Assembly (NCBI RefSeq): GCF_003427025.1
Contig: NZ_QVAI01000033.1
Coordinates: 1-39,171, forward strand
Direction of reading: 5' to 3'
From: Jiangella endophytica
GTDB taxonomy: Bacteria > Actinomycetota > Actinomycetes > Jiangellales > Jiangellaceae
DNA length: 39,171 nt
Shown here: one piece after another, positions 33,063 to 39,171 of the stretch
How positions within the stretch are numbered: the stretch's first letter is position 1
How the letters are laid out: every line of letters starts with the position of its first letter
Translations under genes and position numbers: made by a program
Notes under the pieces: generated by a model
Seen by the model: only the letters and a program-made list of their open reading frames with translations
Databases searched by the model: none
What the model was told of the DNA's origin: nothing

Positions 33063-33097
33063 TTGGTCAAATATAGTTGATCAAATCTGGTTGGCAA
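33063..33097 (-). promoter_or_regulatory. Promoter with tandem TTGRTCAA palindromes, likely GntR operator
   Basis: On the minus strand a -35-like TTGCCA (33097-33092), 16-base spacer and -10-like TATATT (33075-33070) place transcription start near 33063, about 23 bases before the start codon at 33040. Palindromes TTGATCAA (33077-33084, between -35 and -10) and ATTTG-GT-CAAAT (33061-33072, over the -10) lie on the promoter, repeated with a 14-base period, and a third partial copy TTGGCAAT starts at 33091. The AT-rich patch stands out from the GC-rich surroundings. The position fits repression by the GntR/FCD regulator encoded in the operon. Confidence 0.6.
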
Positions 33098-33159
33098 TAC
33101 CTTGGCCGGAGGCATGCGGCGGCCGCGCCACTGCGCGAGTTCGGGTCGAGGTGCCGCCG

Positions 33160-33400
33160 GGCACCGCCGGGTGTGCGGTGCCCGGCGACGTCGGGTCACC
33201 GGGTTCGACGGGATCCTGGCCGGTGAGCTGCACGCCCCGGCGCTGACGACCGTGCGCCAGCCCAGGGAGGCGATCGGCCGGCTGGCCGTGCGCATCCTGG
33301 CCGGGGCGCTGGCAGGCGAGGCCGACGCAAGACCACCCGCTTCGTCGTACAGGGAGCGGCCGTTGCGTCTGCGGCCGACTTCAGTGCGCCGGAGGTCCTA
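33160..33400 (+). pseudogene. LacI-family regulator C-terminal remnant
   Basis: One frame reads VTGFDGILAGELHAPALTTV and RQPREAIGRLAVRILAGALAGE, then ERPLRLRPTSVRR. This is the C-terminal end of LacI/GalR ligand domains (VxGFDD..LAxxLxPPLTTVRQPxxELGRxAVxxLLxxL). The preceding VPGDV motif is in another frame, so a frameshift is present, and no HTH is found. The gap between 33099 and 33675 contains only this and the kinase remnant, no intact gene. Confidence 0.6.
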
Positions 33401-33479
33401 CGGTCCGCTAACGACCTGCTCCACGTCGGCGCATCGGCGAAACGACGCCGGTGACACTCCGTCCAGGTCTGCCGAGATC

Positions 33480-33660
33480 GAGCACGCGGACACTGGGCGC
33501 CCGCATGAGGACGAGCGCGCCGGCCGGCCGGTCGGGCGTGCCCGGCTGGTAGGTGACGTCGCCGTCGTGAGCGCGGGCGAGCTCCTTGGCGATGAACAGA
33601 CCCGAGCCGGTGCCTTGTGCGCCGTCGCCGGTGCTGTCCGCGATGGTCAGGTGCCGCTGT
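33480..33660 (-). pseudogene. Histidine-kinase ATPase-domain remnant
   Basis: A minus-strand reading frame contains GTGSGLFIAKELARAHDGDVTY followed by PGTPDRPAGALVLMRAP. This is the G-box end of HATPase_c domains (GxGLGLFIAxELARAHGGDVTYxPG...GAxFxLxLP). Only the last about 50 residues of the domain are present and no HisKA part is found. It is the residue of a two-component sensor gene cut off by rearrangement, immediately beside the metallophosphoesterase gene. Confidence 0.55.
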
Positions 33661-33675
33661 GTCGGATGATCGCCG

Positions 33676-34545
33676 TCAGTCACGGCGGATCCACGGCAGG
33701 TCCGAGGTGTCGACCAGGTACACCTCCTGCCCGGCCTGCGGGTCGCGGGCGTGGAGCAGATGGAAGGCCGGCGAGAACGGACCGCCGAGATCGACGACCG
33801 TGGCGCTCGCACCTTTGACTCCGCGGACGAGGTGGCCGGGCGCGGTGAGGTCGATCCGGGTGACCACCCCTGGCGTCACCCACACCGGGATGCCGGCGAG
33901 ATTGCCGGACAGCTGCAGGTGGTAGTGACCGCAGAGGACTGCCATGACATCTGTGCCCGCGATGATGGCGCCGAGCTGGGCGGCGTCGTGCAGGCCGGCG
34001 GCGACGACGAAGGCCGACGTGCTGACGTGGACCGGCGGATGGTGCAAGGCGATGACGGTCCCTGCCGGAGCGGGTTCGGCGAGCAGGCCGGCGAGCCACT
34101 CCAACTGCGCTGTGGAGAGCCGGCCATGCGTCTGCCCGGGGATCAGGCTGTCGAGGGTGACGATGCGGACACCGTCCCGCATGCTGACGGCGGCGCACTC
34201 CGGACCGTTGATCTTGGCGTCGGCGTACTGGTCGCCGCGGTGATCGAGATGCCCGGAACCGAACACCTCGGCGAAGGCGGTGCGGTCGTCGTGATTGCCG
34301 GTGGTGTAGACGTGCGGGACCGCCCGCCGCTCGGCGAACGCGCCGACGCGTTCGCGCACGCCGAGACAGCCCTCCACTGATCCGTCGTCGGCGACGTCGC
34401 CCGTCACCAGGACGAGATCGATGTCCTGCACATGGCGTGCGTCGTGGAGGATCCGTTCGAGCGCGGAGATCGTGTTCACCCCGTACTCGTCGAACCCCGA
34501 CGCGGTGACGTGCGTGTCCGACAGGTGCAGGATGCGAAACCCCAT
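33676..34545 (-). CDS. Calcineurin-like metallophosphoesterase (CpdA-like)
   Basis: 289 residues. Dinuclear-metal motifs in order: HLSDTHV with Asp10 and His12, LVTGDVAD with Asp50, TTGNHDD with Asn84 and His85, ALHHPPVH, and LCGHYHLQ. This pattern is that of class III cyclic-nucleotide phosphodiesterases (CpdA) and relatives that hydrolyse cyclic mononucleotides or phosphodiesters. No signal peptide is visible, so it is cytoplasmic. A 37-base gap separates it from the HAD gene read in the same direction, so it may share the ArsR-led transcript. Specific substrate unknown. Confidence 0.9.
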   Translation of the reverse strand: MGFRILHLSDTHVTASGFDEYGVNTISALERILHDARHVQDIDLVLVTGDVADDGSVEGCLGVRERVGAFAERRAVPHVYTTGNHDDRTAFAEVFGSGHLDHRGDQYADAKINGPECAAVSMRDGVRIVTLDSLIPGQTHGRLSTAQLEWLAGLLAEPAPAGTVIALHHPPVHVSTSAFVVAAGLHDAAQLGAIIAGTDVMAVLCGHYHLQLSGNLAGIPVWVTPGVVTRIDLTAPGHLVRGVKGASATVVDLGGPFSPAFHLLHARDPQAGQEVYLVDTSDLPWIRRD

Positions 34546-34582
34546 GGTGTGTCCCCTGACGTCGAGGCGGTCGAGTGGTGGG

Positions 34583-35233
34583 TCACGGACGGAAGATCGC
34601 GGCCATGCCTTGCGGGTGCGCTACGCAGACGTGGTGGGCCGGCCGGGTCAGCCGGCACCGTCCGCGCTCGGTCCAGGCGGCATGGACCGACCGGGTTCCG
34701 GCGCCGTCGGCCGCCTCGAGGTCGGTCCAGCTGTCGCCGACCATCAAGGTGTTCCCTGGCGAGACGCCGAACCGGCGGCACAGGTCGAGGAGTCCGTCGG
34801 GCCTGGGCTTGGACGGCACTTCGTCAGCCGTTGTCAGCGCGTCGATCCGTGCGTCGAGGCCGGCCCGCTGCATCACGTGCTCGGCGTTGCGTCGTGTTGC
34901 GTTGGTGAGGACGCCGACGGACACGCCCGACGCTCGCAGCTCGGTCAGCAGGTCGTCGATGCCGGGGAAGAGCCGGACTCGGGCCATGGCGGTGGCGAGT
35001 TCGTCGTAGAAGCACTCGAGCGCCGCGGGAACCAGGCTCGCGTCCTCGAGGAAGTGGCCCAGCAGGACCGGGCTGGGACCCATGTGCCAGGTCGCGACGA
35101 TCTCGTCCTCGGCGACCTCGCGCCCGCCGATCTCACGTATCGCCGCCGCGTAGACCCGGGGCAGGGCGCCGAGAGTGTCGACGAGGGTCCCGTCGAGGTC
35201 GAATACGACAGCGTCGACCGGTCGCTGCGGCAT
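34583..35233 (-). CDS. HAD-family phosphatase (phosphoglycolate-phosphatase-like)
   Basis: 216 residues starting at the ATG at 35233, sharing one base with the preceding DHFR-like gene stop (TGATG). HAD motif I VFDLDGTLVDT has the nucleophile Asp12 and Asp14; motif II is VLTNATRR; the Lys is in SKPRPDGL and motif IV is MVGDSWTD. A four-helix cap lies between motifs I and II. Likely dephosphorylates a small phosphorylated metabolite. Its place after a DHFR-family reductase suggests a shared pathway, but the substrate is not evident. Confidence 0.9.
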   Translation of the reverse strand: MPQRPVDAVVFDLDGTLVDTLGALPRVYAAAIREIGGREVAEDEIVATWHMGPSPVLLGHFLEDASLVPAALECFYDELATAMARVRLFPGIDDLLTELRASGVSVGVLTNATRRNAEHVMQRAGLDARIDALTTADEVPSKPRPDGLLDLCRRFGVSPGNTLMVGDSWTDLEAADGAGTRSVHAAWTERGRCRLTRPAHHVCVAHPQGMAAIFRP

Positions 35234-35799
35234 CAGGCGTCAGCCCCGGTTCGCTGGTAGCGCAGCGCGGCCATGCCGCACTCGAATCGCTGGGCATGTG
35301 CCAGGTCGAAGCGCTGGTAGCCGTCGCGCGGGAAGACCGGCAGGCCGGTGCCGATCGAGGTCGGGTTCACGATCAGGTTCAGCTCGTCGACCAGCTGGTT
35401 CGCGATCAGCGCCGCGACGAGCGTGCTGCCGCCGTACGTGATGATCTCACCGCCGTCCTGCGCCTTGAGCCTGCCGATGCTGTCGGCCACGTCGCCGCGG
35501 GCGATGACGGCGTTCTCCCAGGGCGGTTCGGTCAGTGTGTTCGAGGCGACGACCTTCGACGTGTTGTTCATCCAGTCGATGGTGTCGTCGGTCTCGCCCT
35601 CCGGCCGCGACGCCCATGCGGGGATGAATCCCTCGGCGAGCTTGCGTCCCAGCACGATCGTGTCGACGTCGTGTTGCACCTCGTCGAGGTAGGCGGTGAG
35701 GTCGTCGGTCCACGAGGAGGTCGTCCAGTCCATCTCGCCGTTCGGCCCGCCCATGTAGCCGTCGGCGGTGACCTGGACCTGCAGCTTGAGCTTGCGCAT
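35233..35799 (-). CDS. DHFR-family (RibD C-terminal-like) reductase
   Basis: 188 residues from the ATG at 35799. Recognised from KLQVQVTADGYMGGPNGEMDW, TIVLGRKLAEGFIPAW, GGEIITYGGSTLVAALIANQLVDELNLIVNPTSIGTGLPVF. The YGGSTL NADPH-binding turn and the late VDELxLxVxP strand are typical of the group. It lies 47 bases downstream of the SRPBCC gene in the operon led by the ArsR regulator. The arrangement ArsR-SRPBCC-DHFR-like is widespread in actinomycetes, but the substrate is uncharacterised. Confidence 0.9.
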   Translation of the reverse strand: MRKLKLQVQVTADGYMGGPNGEMDWTTSSWTDDLTAYLDEVQHDVDTIVLGRKLAEGFIPAWASRPEGETDDTIDWMNNTSKVVASNTLTEPPWENAVIARGDVADSIGRLKAQDGGEIITYGGSTLVAALIANQLVDELNLIVNPTSIGTGLPVFPRDGYQRFDLAHAQRFECGMAALRYQRTGADA

Positions 35800-35846
35800 G
35801 ATGGGATCGCCGTTCCTTCGATATCGGTTCGTGGTGCACTGGTGTG

Positions 35847-36332
35847 TCAGGTGAGCAGCGCGTCCATCCGGCCGATGGTGCCCGCGAAGATCTCGATCGC
35901 GCCGAGCCCGTCCAGCTCGTCGAGCTGATCCCGCGAGTCGAAGGTGGATCGGACGACCATGCGGGTCCTGCCGTCGTGCTCGGTCAGCTCCACCTCGACG
36001 GTCGTCGTCGAGGCGGGGTCGGTGATCGGCGTGCCATCCGGCGTCGCCCACCCGTCGACGAACTCGAGCCTGGCCGGGGCGTCGGCGACGGTGATCCGCC
36101 ACCACCCTCGCGACGTCCGGCCGTCCGGCCCGGTCATCGTGTAGGCGGACTCCGCGCCCGCGGCGAGCTCGTTCCGCTCGAAGCTCGCGGGATGGGTCGG
36201 CGGACCCCACCAGCGCTCCAGCTGCCGCGGGTCGGCCCACAGCTCCCACACCCGTTCCCTCGGCGCGGCGAGCTCCGCGACGATGACGACGGTGAGGGCG
36301 TCGTAGTCCTTGTCGACGCTGATGACGGTCAT
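35847..36332 (-). CDS. SRPBCC/AHSA1-type ligand-binding protein
   Basis: 161 residues from the ATG at 36332, overlapping the ArsR stop as ATGA. The AHSA1 fold is evident: AELAAPRERVWELWADPRQLERWWGPP, GWWRITVADAPARLEFVDGW, TTVEVELTEHDGRTRMVVRSTF and a C-terminal helix. The hydrophobic pocket would bind a lipid-like or aromatic ligand. ArsR-SRPBCC pairs are common; the partner is often thought to act with the regulator, but a defined function is lacking. Confidence 0.92.
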   Translation of the reverse strand: MTVISVDKDYDALTVVIVAELAAPRERVWELWADPRQLERWWGPPTHPASFERNELAAGAESAYTMTGPDGRTSRGWWRITVADAPARLEFVDGWATPDGTPITDPASTTTVEVELTEHDGRTRMVVRSTFDSRDQLDELDGLGAIEIFAGTIGRMDALLT

Positions 36333-36682
36333 GGGTCCTCGGTCTCTTCCTGCGCCTGCTCGAGCAGTGCGGCCATCCGGCCGATCCGGCCCAGCCACGC
36401 CGCCGCGAGTTCGTCGAGTGCTCGTCGCGCCTTCTCGACGGCTTCCGGGTCGGTGTGGACGAGCTGCTCGCGACCGCGGCGCTCCTTCGTGACGAGTCCG
36501 GCCCGCTCCAGCACGGCCACGTGCTTCTGCACCGCGGCGAAACTCATGGGATAGGCCTCGGCCAGCCGTGACACCGACAGGTCGTCGCGGCCGCAACGAC
36601 GCAGGATGTCCCTCCGCGTGGCGTCGGCCAGTGCGTGGAACAACCGGTCCACGGCTTCGTCGGACAACTCTTCTACAACCAT
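36329..36682 (-). CDS. ArsR-family (SdpR-like) winged-helix repressor
   Basis: 117 residues. I choose the ATG at 36682 since the upstream codons lie within the promoter; the new N-terminus begins MVVEELSDEAVDRLFHALADATRRDILRRC, the standard ArsR start. The HTH is DLSVSRLAEAYPMSFAAVQKHVAVLERAGLV and the C-terminal helix starts at AVEKARRALDELAAAW. No cysteine metal site typical of ArsR/SmtB is seen, which fits the SdpR-like subgroup. Its own start codon lies inside the palindrome at 36673-36692, so it likely represses its own operon. Confidence 0.92.
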   Translation of the reverse strand: MVVEELSDEAVDRLFHALADATRRDILRRCGRDDLSVSRLAEAYPMSFAAVQKHVAVLERAGLVTKERRGREQLVHTDPEAVEKARRALDELAAAWLGRIGRMAALLEQAQEETEDP

Positions 36683-36692
36683 TTGGTTGTAG
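36673..36692 (-). promoter_or_regulatory. Perfect palindrome covering the ArsR start codon (operator)
   Basis: CTACAACC-ATTT-GGTTGTAG has two perfect 8-base arms around a four-base centre. On the minus strand a -10-like TAACCT (36696-36691), with a -35-like TCGACG (36719-36714) 17 bases upstream, places the transcription start near 36682-36684, at the start codon. The transcript may therefore be leaderless, with the operator spanning from the -10 edge into the first codons. Symmetry is directly visible; binding by the ArsR protein is inferred. Confidence 0.65.
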
Positions 36693-37199
36693 GTTAGCGG
36701 AGTGTCGGCCGTCCGTCGACCGCGACGCCTGGAGCCGGCGATGCGATGAACCAACTCCGCGCCCGGTCAGGGGACTACCTGACCAAACGCGGAGGATGTT
36801 CCAGATGACTGTCCGAGGGGGACTTGTCCACGTCCCCCCCGCAGGCTGTGTTGGACCCAACTGCCTGACCTGCAGGGTTCAAGCTGCGAGTGCGGATGGG
36901 AGCCGCGACCTCCGCGGTGGCGATGCGCGAATCTGTGTCGTGGTCCAGGGGAGTGCGTGGGGCGCCGGGTTCAGCGGATCGTCCATGTGCATCGTCGTTT
37001 CGTTCTCACCAGACCCACTCGGCCGCACGCCACCGCAGGCTCGCCGCATCCGCATCCCGAGGCGTCTCCCGTTCACATCGCCCCGCTCGACGTGGGTGAT
37101 CGTGCGGGGACTCCCGAGAGCATCCGCCTCACGTTGCGACTTTGCGCAGTGGACAGAGACCGGCGTAGCGGGTGCGGGCGGCACGGGCGCCGTCCGTAG
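36693..37199. other. About 500-base gap without a supported gene
   Basis: Apart from the ArsR promoter at its left end, no frame in this stretch looks protein-like. A 7-bp stem GGGGGAC/GTCCCCC with an eight-base loop is found at 36817-36838, without a T-run. It could be a weak terminator or chance in GC-rich DNA. No tRNA, repeat array or insertion-sequence end is visible. Confidence 0.35.
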
Positions 37200-37769
37200 T
37201 CATGCCGTGTTGCGGCATCCCGTGAGGAGGAGGGCGACCATGCACTTTGCGTCGGCCTGATCGTAGTCGGGGCCAGTGATGCAGAGGTTTCCGATGGCGC
37301 GCATGAGCGTGTAGGCGGTGACACCGGGGCGAAGTTCGTCGTCGGCGGCGCAGGCGTCCAGCAGCGTCGCGCAGGCCGGGACCAGGGTGTCGAGCATGAG
37401 GGCGTGGAGGTTCTCCAACCCCGGATCTCCGGACCCGAGCGCCGCGCCGAGGCCGTGCTTGGTCACCAGGAAATCTACGAACGCATCCGTCCACAGGGTC
37501 AGTGCGGTGAACGGCGAGGCGGACTCCCCAAGGAGCCGGGGCGCGAGAGCAGCGCAGGCGTCGATCTGGTGCCGATAGACGGCGATGACGAGGTCCGCGC
37601 GGGTCGGGAAGTTCCGGTAGACCGTGCCGACGCCGACGCCGGCGCGTTCGGCGATGTCACGCACAGGCGCCTGGACGCCCTGCTCGACGAAGACCCCCGC
37701 GGCAGCCTCCAGTACGCCGCTGCGGGTGCGCTGCGCCTGTGCTTGGCGTACCCCGGCCGACTCCGGCAC
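37200..37769 (-). CDS. TetR-family transcriptional repressor
   Basis: I start at the GTG at 37769 (189 residues), because a GGGAGG ribosome site lies five bases upstream and codons further upstream lie within the operator. The HTH is VRDIAERAGVGVGTVYRNFPTRADLVIAVYRH. The C-terminal ligand domain is of the TetR_C_33 kind (TALTLWTDAFVDFLVTKHGL, MLDTLVPACATLLDACAADDELRPGV). It faces the hydrolase gene divergently, with palindromes in between, so it probably represses both. Ligand unknown; hydrolase substrates such as esters are plausible. Confidence 0.92.
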   Translation of the reverse strand: MPESAGVRQAQAQRTRSGVLEAAAGVFVEQGVQAPVRDIAERAGVGVGTVYRNFPTRADLVIAVYRHQIDACAALAPRLLGESASPFTALTLWTDAFVDFLVTKHGLGAALGSGDPGLENLHALMLDTLVPACATLLDACAADDELRPGVTAYTLMRAIGNLCITGPDYDQADAKCMVALLLTGCRNTA

Positions 37770-37787
37770 GGAGACCTCCCTTTGATC

Positions 37788-37804
37788 GCGGAACAATGTT
37801 CCGC
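37788..37804. promoter_or_regulatory. 17-base perfect palindrome, candidate TetR operator
   Basis: GCGGAACA-A-TGTTCCGC lies 19 bases upstream of the TetR start codon at 37769 in the divergent spacer. It has perfect 8-base arms around a single centre base, a usual size for TetR operators. A second, different and longer inverted repeat follows at 37807-37835. Confidence 0.6.
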
Positions 37805-37806
37805 TA

Positions 37807-37835
37807 AATTTGGCGGAACGGCGCTCCGTCAAATT
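37807..37835. promoter_or_regulatory. Second inverted repeat (AATTTGRCGGA arms), candidate operator
   Basis: AATTTGGCGGA and TCCGTCAAATT are inverted with one mismatch around seven bases (ACGGCGC). This element lies two bases beyond the first palindrome and 38 bases before the hydrolase start at 37874, in the likely promoter of the hydrolase. It may bind the same TetR protein or a second regulator. Confidence 0.5.
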
Positions 37836-37873
37836 ATGGCAGAGCCGTTCCACAGAGAAAGCGCAGGTCTCCC

Positions 37874-38782
37874 ATGTCTTCCCTCCCCTTCGGCCAGCAG
37901 ATCGTCTCGGTCAAGCCCATCCCCGTTCCCGCACCTGGCCGCGGCATCGACCTGCAGGTGAAAGTCACCGCTCCTCGGTCGGGTCAGAACCTGCCCGTGA
38001 TCGTCTTCTCCCACGGCAACGCGTGGTCCTTGGACGGGTACGAGCCCCTCGTCGACCGGTGGGCCGCCGCCGGATTCGTCGTGGTGCAGCCCACCCACCT
38101 GGACTCCCGCCGCAACGCCATCGGCTGGGACGACCCGCGCTTCGCCACCATCTGGCGCGTGCGGATAGCCGATCTCCACGCGATCCTCGATAACCTCGGC
38201 GACATCCTCGCCCAGGCCGGCCTGGAGAGCCGCGTCGACCATGAGCGCACCGCCGTGGTCGGCCACTCCTGGGGCGCCCAGACCGCGGGCGCGATCCTCG
38301 GTGCCCGCGTATTCGACGCCGACGGCGTTCCCGGCGAGGACTTCTCCCACTCCGCGGTGTCGGCCGGCGCGCTGATCGCCGCGACCGGAACCGGCGACAC
38401 CCTCACCCCGTTCGCCGCCGAGAACCTCCCGTTCATGAAGCCGGACTTCTCCACCATGGCCACCCCGGCCCTGGTCATCGCGGGCGGAAAGGACCAGTCG
38501 CAGCTCTCCACCCGAGGGCCGGAGTGGTTCACCGACGCCTTCCACCTCAGCCCGGCCTCCAAGAGCCTGCTCACCATCGCCGAGGCCGAGCACACCATGG
38601 GCGGCATCGCTGGCGAACGGGTCGCCGAGACCAGCGACGAGGACCCCGCCCGCGTCGTACTCCTCGCCGACGCGATCTCCGCATACCTCCGCGCGGCGCT
38701 CGGCATCGACCACGTCGAGTGGACCGCCCTCGGCAGCACCGCGGAGGACGGCGAGGGTACGTGGAGCATCGCCAGCAAGTAG
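37874..38782 (+). CDS. Alpha/beta-hydrolase (chlorophyllase/dienelactone-hydrolase-like)
   Basis: 302 residues. Fold landmarks: NLPVIVFSHGNAWSLDGYEPLVDRWAAAGFVVVQPTH with the oxyanion-hole SHG, the nucleophile elbow VVGHSWGAQTAGA with Ser, the Asp region LVIAGGKDQSQ, and the base His in EAEHTMGG. No signal peptide is obvious. It is divergent from the TetR gene and likely controlled by it. The substrate is probably an ester or short-chain acyl compound, but it cannot be specified from the sequence. Confidence 0.87.
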   Translation: MSSLPFGQQIVSVKPIPVPAPGRGIDLQVKVTAPRSGQNLPVIVFSHGNAWSLDGYEPLVDRWAAAGFVVVQPTHLDSRRNAIGWDDPRFATIWRVRIADLHAILDNLGDILAQAGLESRVDHERTAVVGHSWGAQTAGAILGARVFDADGVPGEDFSHSAVSAGALIAATGTGDTLTPFAAENLPFMKPDFSTMATPALVIAGGKDQSQLSTRGPEWFTDAFHLSPASKSLLTIAEAEHTMGGIAGERVAETSDEDPARVVLLADAISAYLRAALGIDHVEWTALGSTAEDGEGTWSIASK

Positions 38783-38876
38783 GCCCAACCGAACGTCGGG
38801 GGATGCTCGGCGCCGAACGGTCTAGCAGAAGAACGCCTCGGTCTGACTGGTGAGGGGCGGCGGTGCTCGGAGCGGA

Positions 38877-39107
38877 TCACAGGAGCAAGGCGATGTCGCC
38901 CCGGCCACGGCTCACCCATGTGGCGAGCAGCCCGCGCGCGCGTTCGTCGTCGGAGAGGCAGCGGTCGCGGTGGTCGATCTCCCCCTGCGCCGCTTCGATG
39001 ACGCAGGAGCCGCACACGCCGCCTTCGCACGAGTAGTCGACCGGCTCACACCCATCGAATACGAGACCATCAACACCACTAGGTCGCACTCGCCGCCTGA
39101 GACCCAC
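38877..39107 (-). pseudogene. 2Fe-2S ferredoxin-domain remnant of a PDR/VanB-type oxidoreductase
   Basis: 76 codons read DYSCEGGVCGSCVIEA then DHRDRCLSDDERARGL and VSRGRGDIALLL. This is the C-terminal plant-type [2Fe-2S] domain of phthalate-dioxygenase-reductase/VanB proteins, where Cys27, Cys32 and Cys35 match three cluster ligands. The fourth ligand expected in the C-V-S-R motif is Trp64, so the cluster site is incomplete. The flavin and NADH domains that should precede it are not found before the window edge at 39171. It looks like a decayed fragment, though the sequence outside the window could change that. Confidence 0.6.
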
Positions 39108-39171
39108 TCACCTACTCGTGCATCAGACCCGATGTGGGGCCCGTCCGAGGACGGTTCCGTTTCGGCGTTCT

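Noticed and set aside
36683..36754. 24-codon N-terminal extension of the ArsR gene
   Set aside because: It covers the promoter and operator; the conserved ArsR start is at 36682.
36870..36900. GGTTCAAGC-like T-loop motif near 36880
   Set aside because: No cloverleaf can be folded around it; chance motif.
1..39171. CRISPR arrays, prophage and complete insertion sequences
   Set aside because: No regularly spaced repeats, terminal inverted repeats with transposase or phage gene runs are visible; only a recombinase fragment is present.

Overview
The window is about 39 kb of very GC-rich DNA with dense genes, GTG starts, four-base start/stop overlaps, Tat-type lipoproteins and large TetR, GntR, MerR and AraC regulator content. 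This points to a soil-type actinomycete (Actinomycetota). I cannot name a genus from sequence alone.

Left arm, 1-18841: one glycan-utilisation locus built around a divergent control region (about 12135-12248). The leftward operon encodes an LplB/LplC-type sugar ABC importer with its lipoprotein, an FGGY-type sugar kinase, an HpcH/HpaI aldolase, a BNR/sialidase-like protein, two Tat-exported right-handed beta-helix proteins and a GH29 alpha-L-fucosidase cut by the window edge. The rightward operon encodes an unusual RpiR regulator fused to an alpha/beta-hydrolase, a 660-residue protein I do not recognise, an RraA-family aldolase-like protein, an aldo/keto reductase of the sugar 1-dehydrogenase type and a GH63/trehalase-like glycosidase. 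The inferred logic is that exported beta-helix enzymes cut a polymer, the ABC importer takes up oligosaccharides, cytoplasmic glycosidases release sugars (L-fucose is likely one) and the oxidation/kinase/aldolase enzymes break them down.

Middle, 18842-25173: a patchwork of a structured intergenic element, a decayed secernin-like gene, a DHFR-family/AraC pair, a serine-recombinase remnant, a DrrAB-like ABC exporter with a MerR regulator, and a GH42 beta-galactosidase remnant. Decayed fragments suggest repeated insertion and deletion.

Right-centre, 25174-33100: a ten-gene leftward operon with an SsuABC/NrtABC-type importer (binding protein, two permeases, one ATPase), a GntR/FCD regulator, and catabolic enzymes (Ldh-family oxidoreductase, cupin, RidA, FAH hydrolase, ACMSD-like amidohydrolase). 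Most neighbours overlap by one to four bases. The promoter upstream of the binding protein carries repeated TTGRTCAA palindromes that fit a GntR operator. The substrate is unknown; the enzyme mix resembles a small organic acid or aromatic/amino-acid ring-cleavage pathway.

Right end, 33100-39171: LacI and histidine-kinase remnants, a metallophosphoesterase, an ArsR-SRPBCC-DHFR-HAD operon with a palindromic operator over its own start codon, a TetR/hydrolase divergent pair with two different palindromes between them, and a ferredoxin-domain remnant at the edge.
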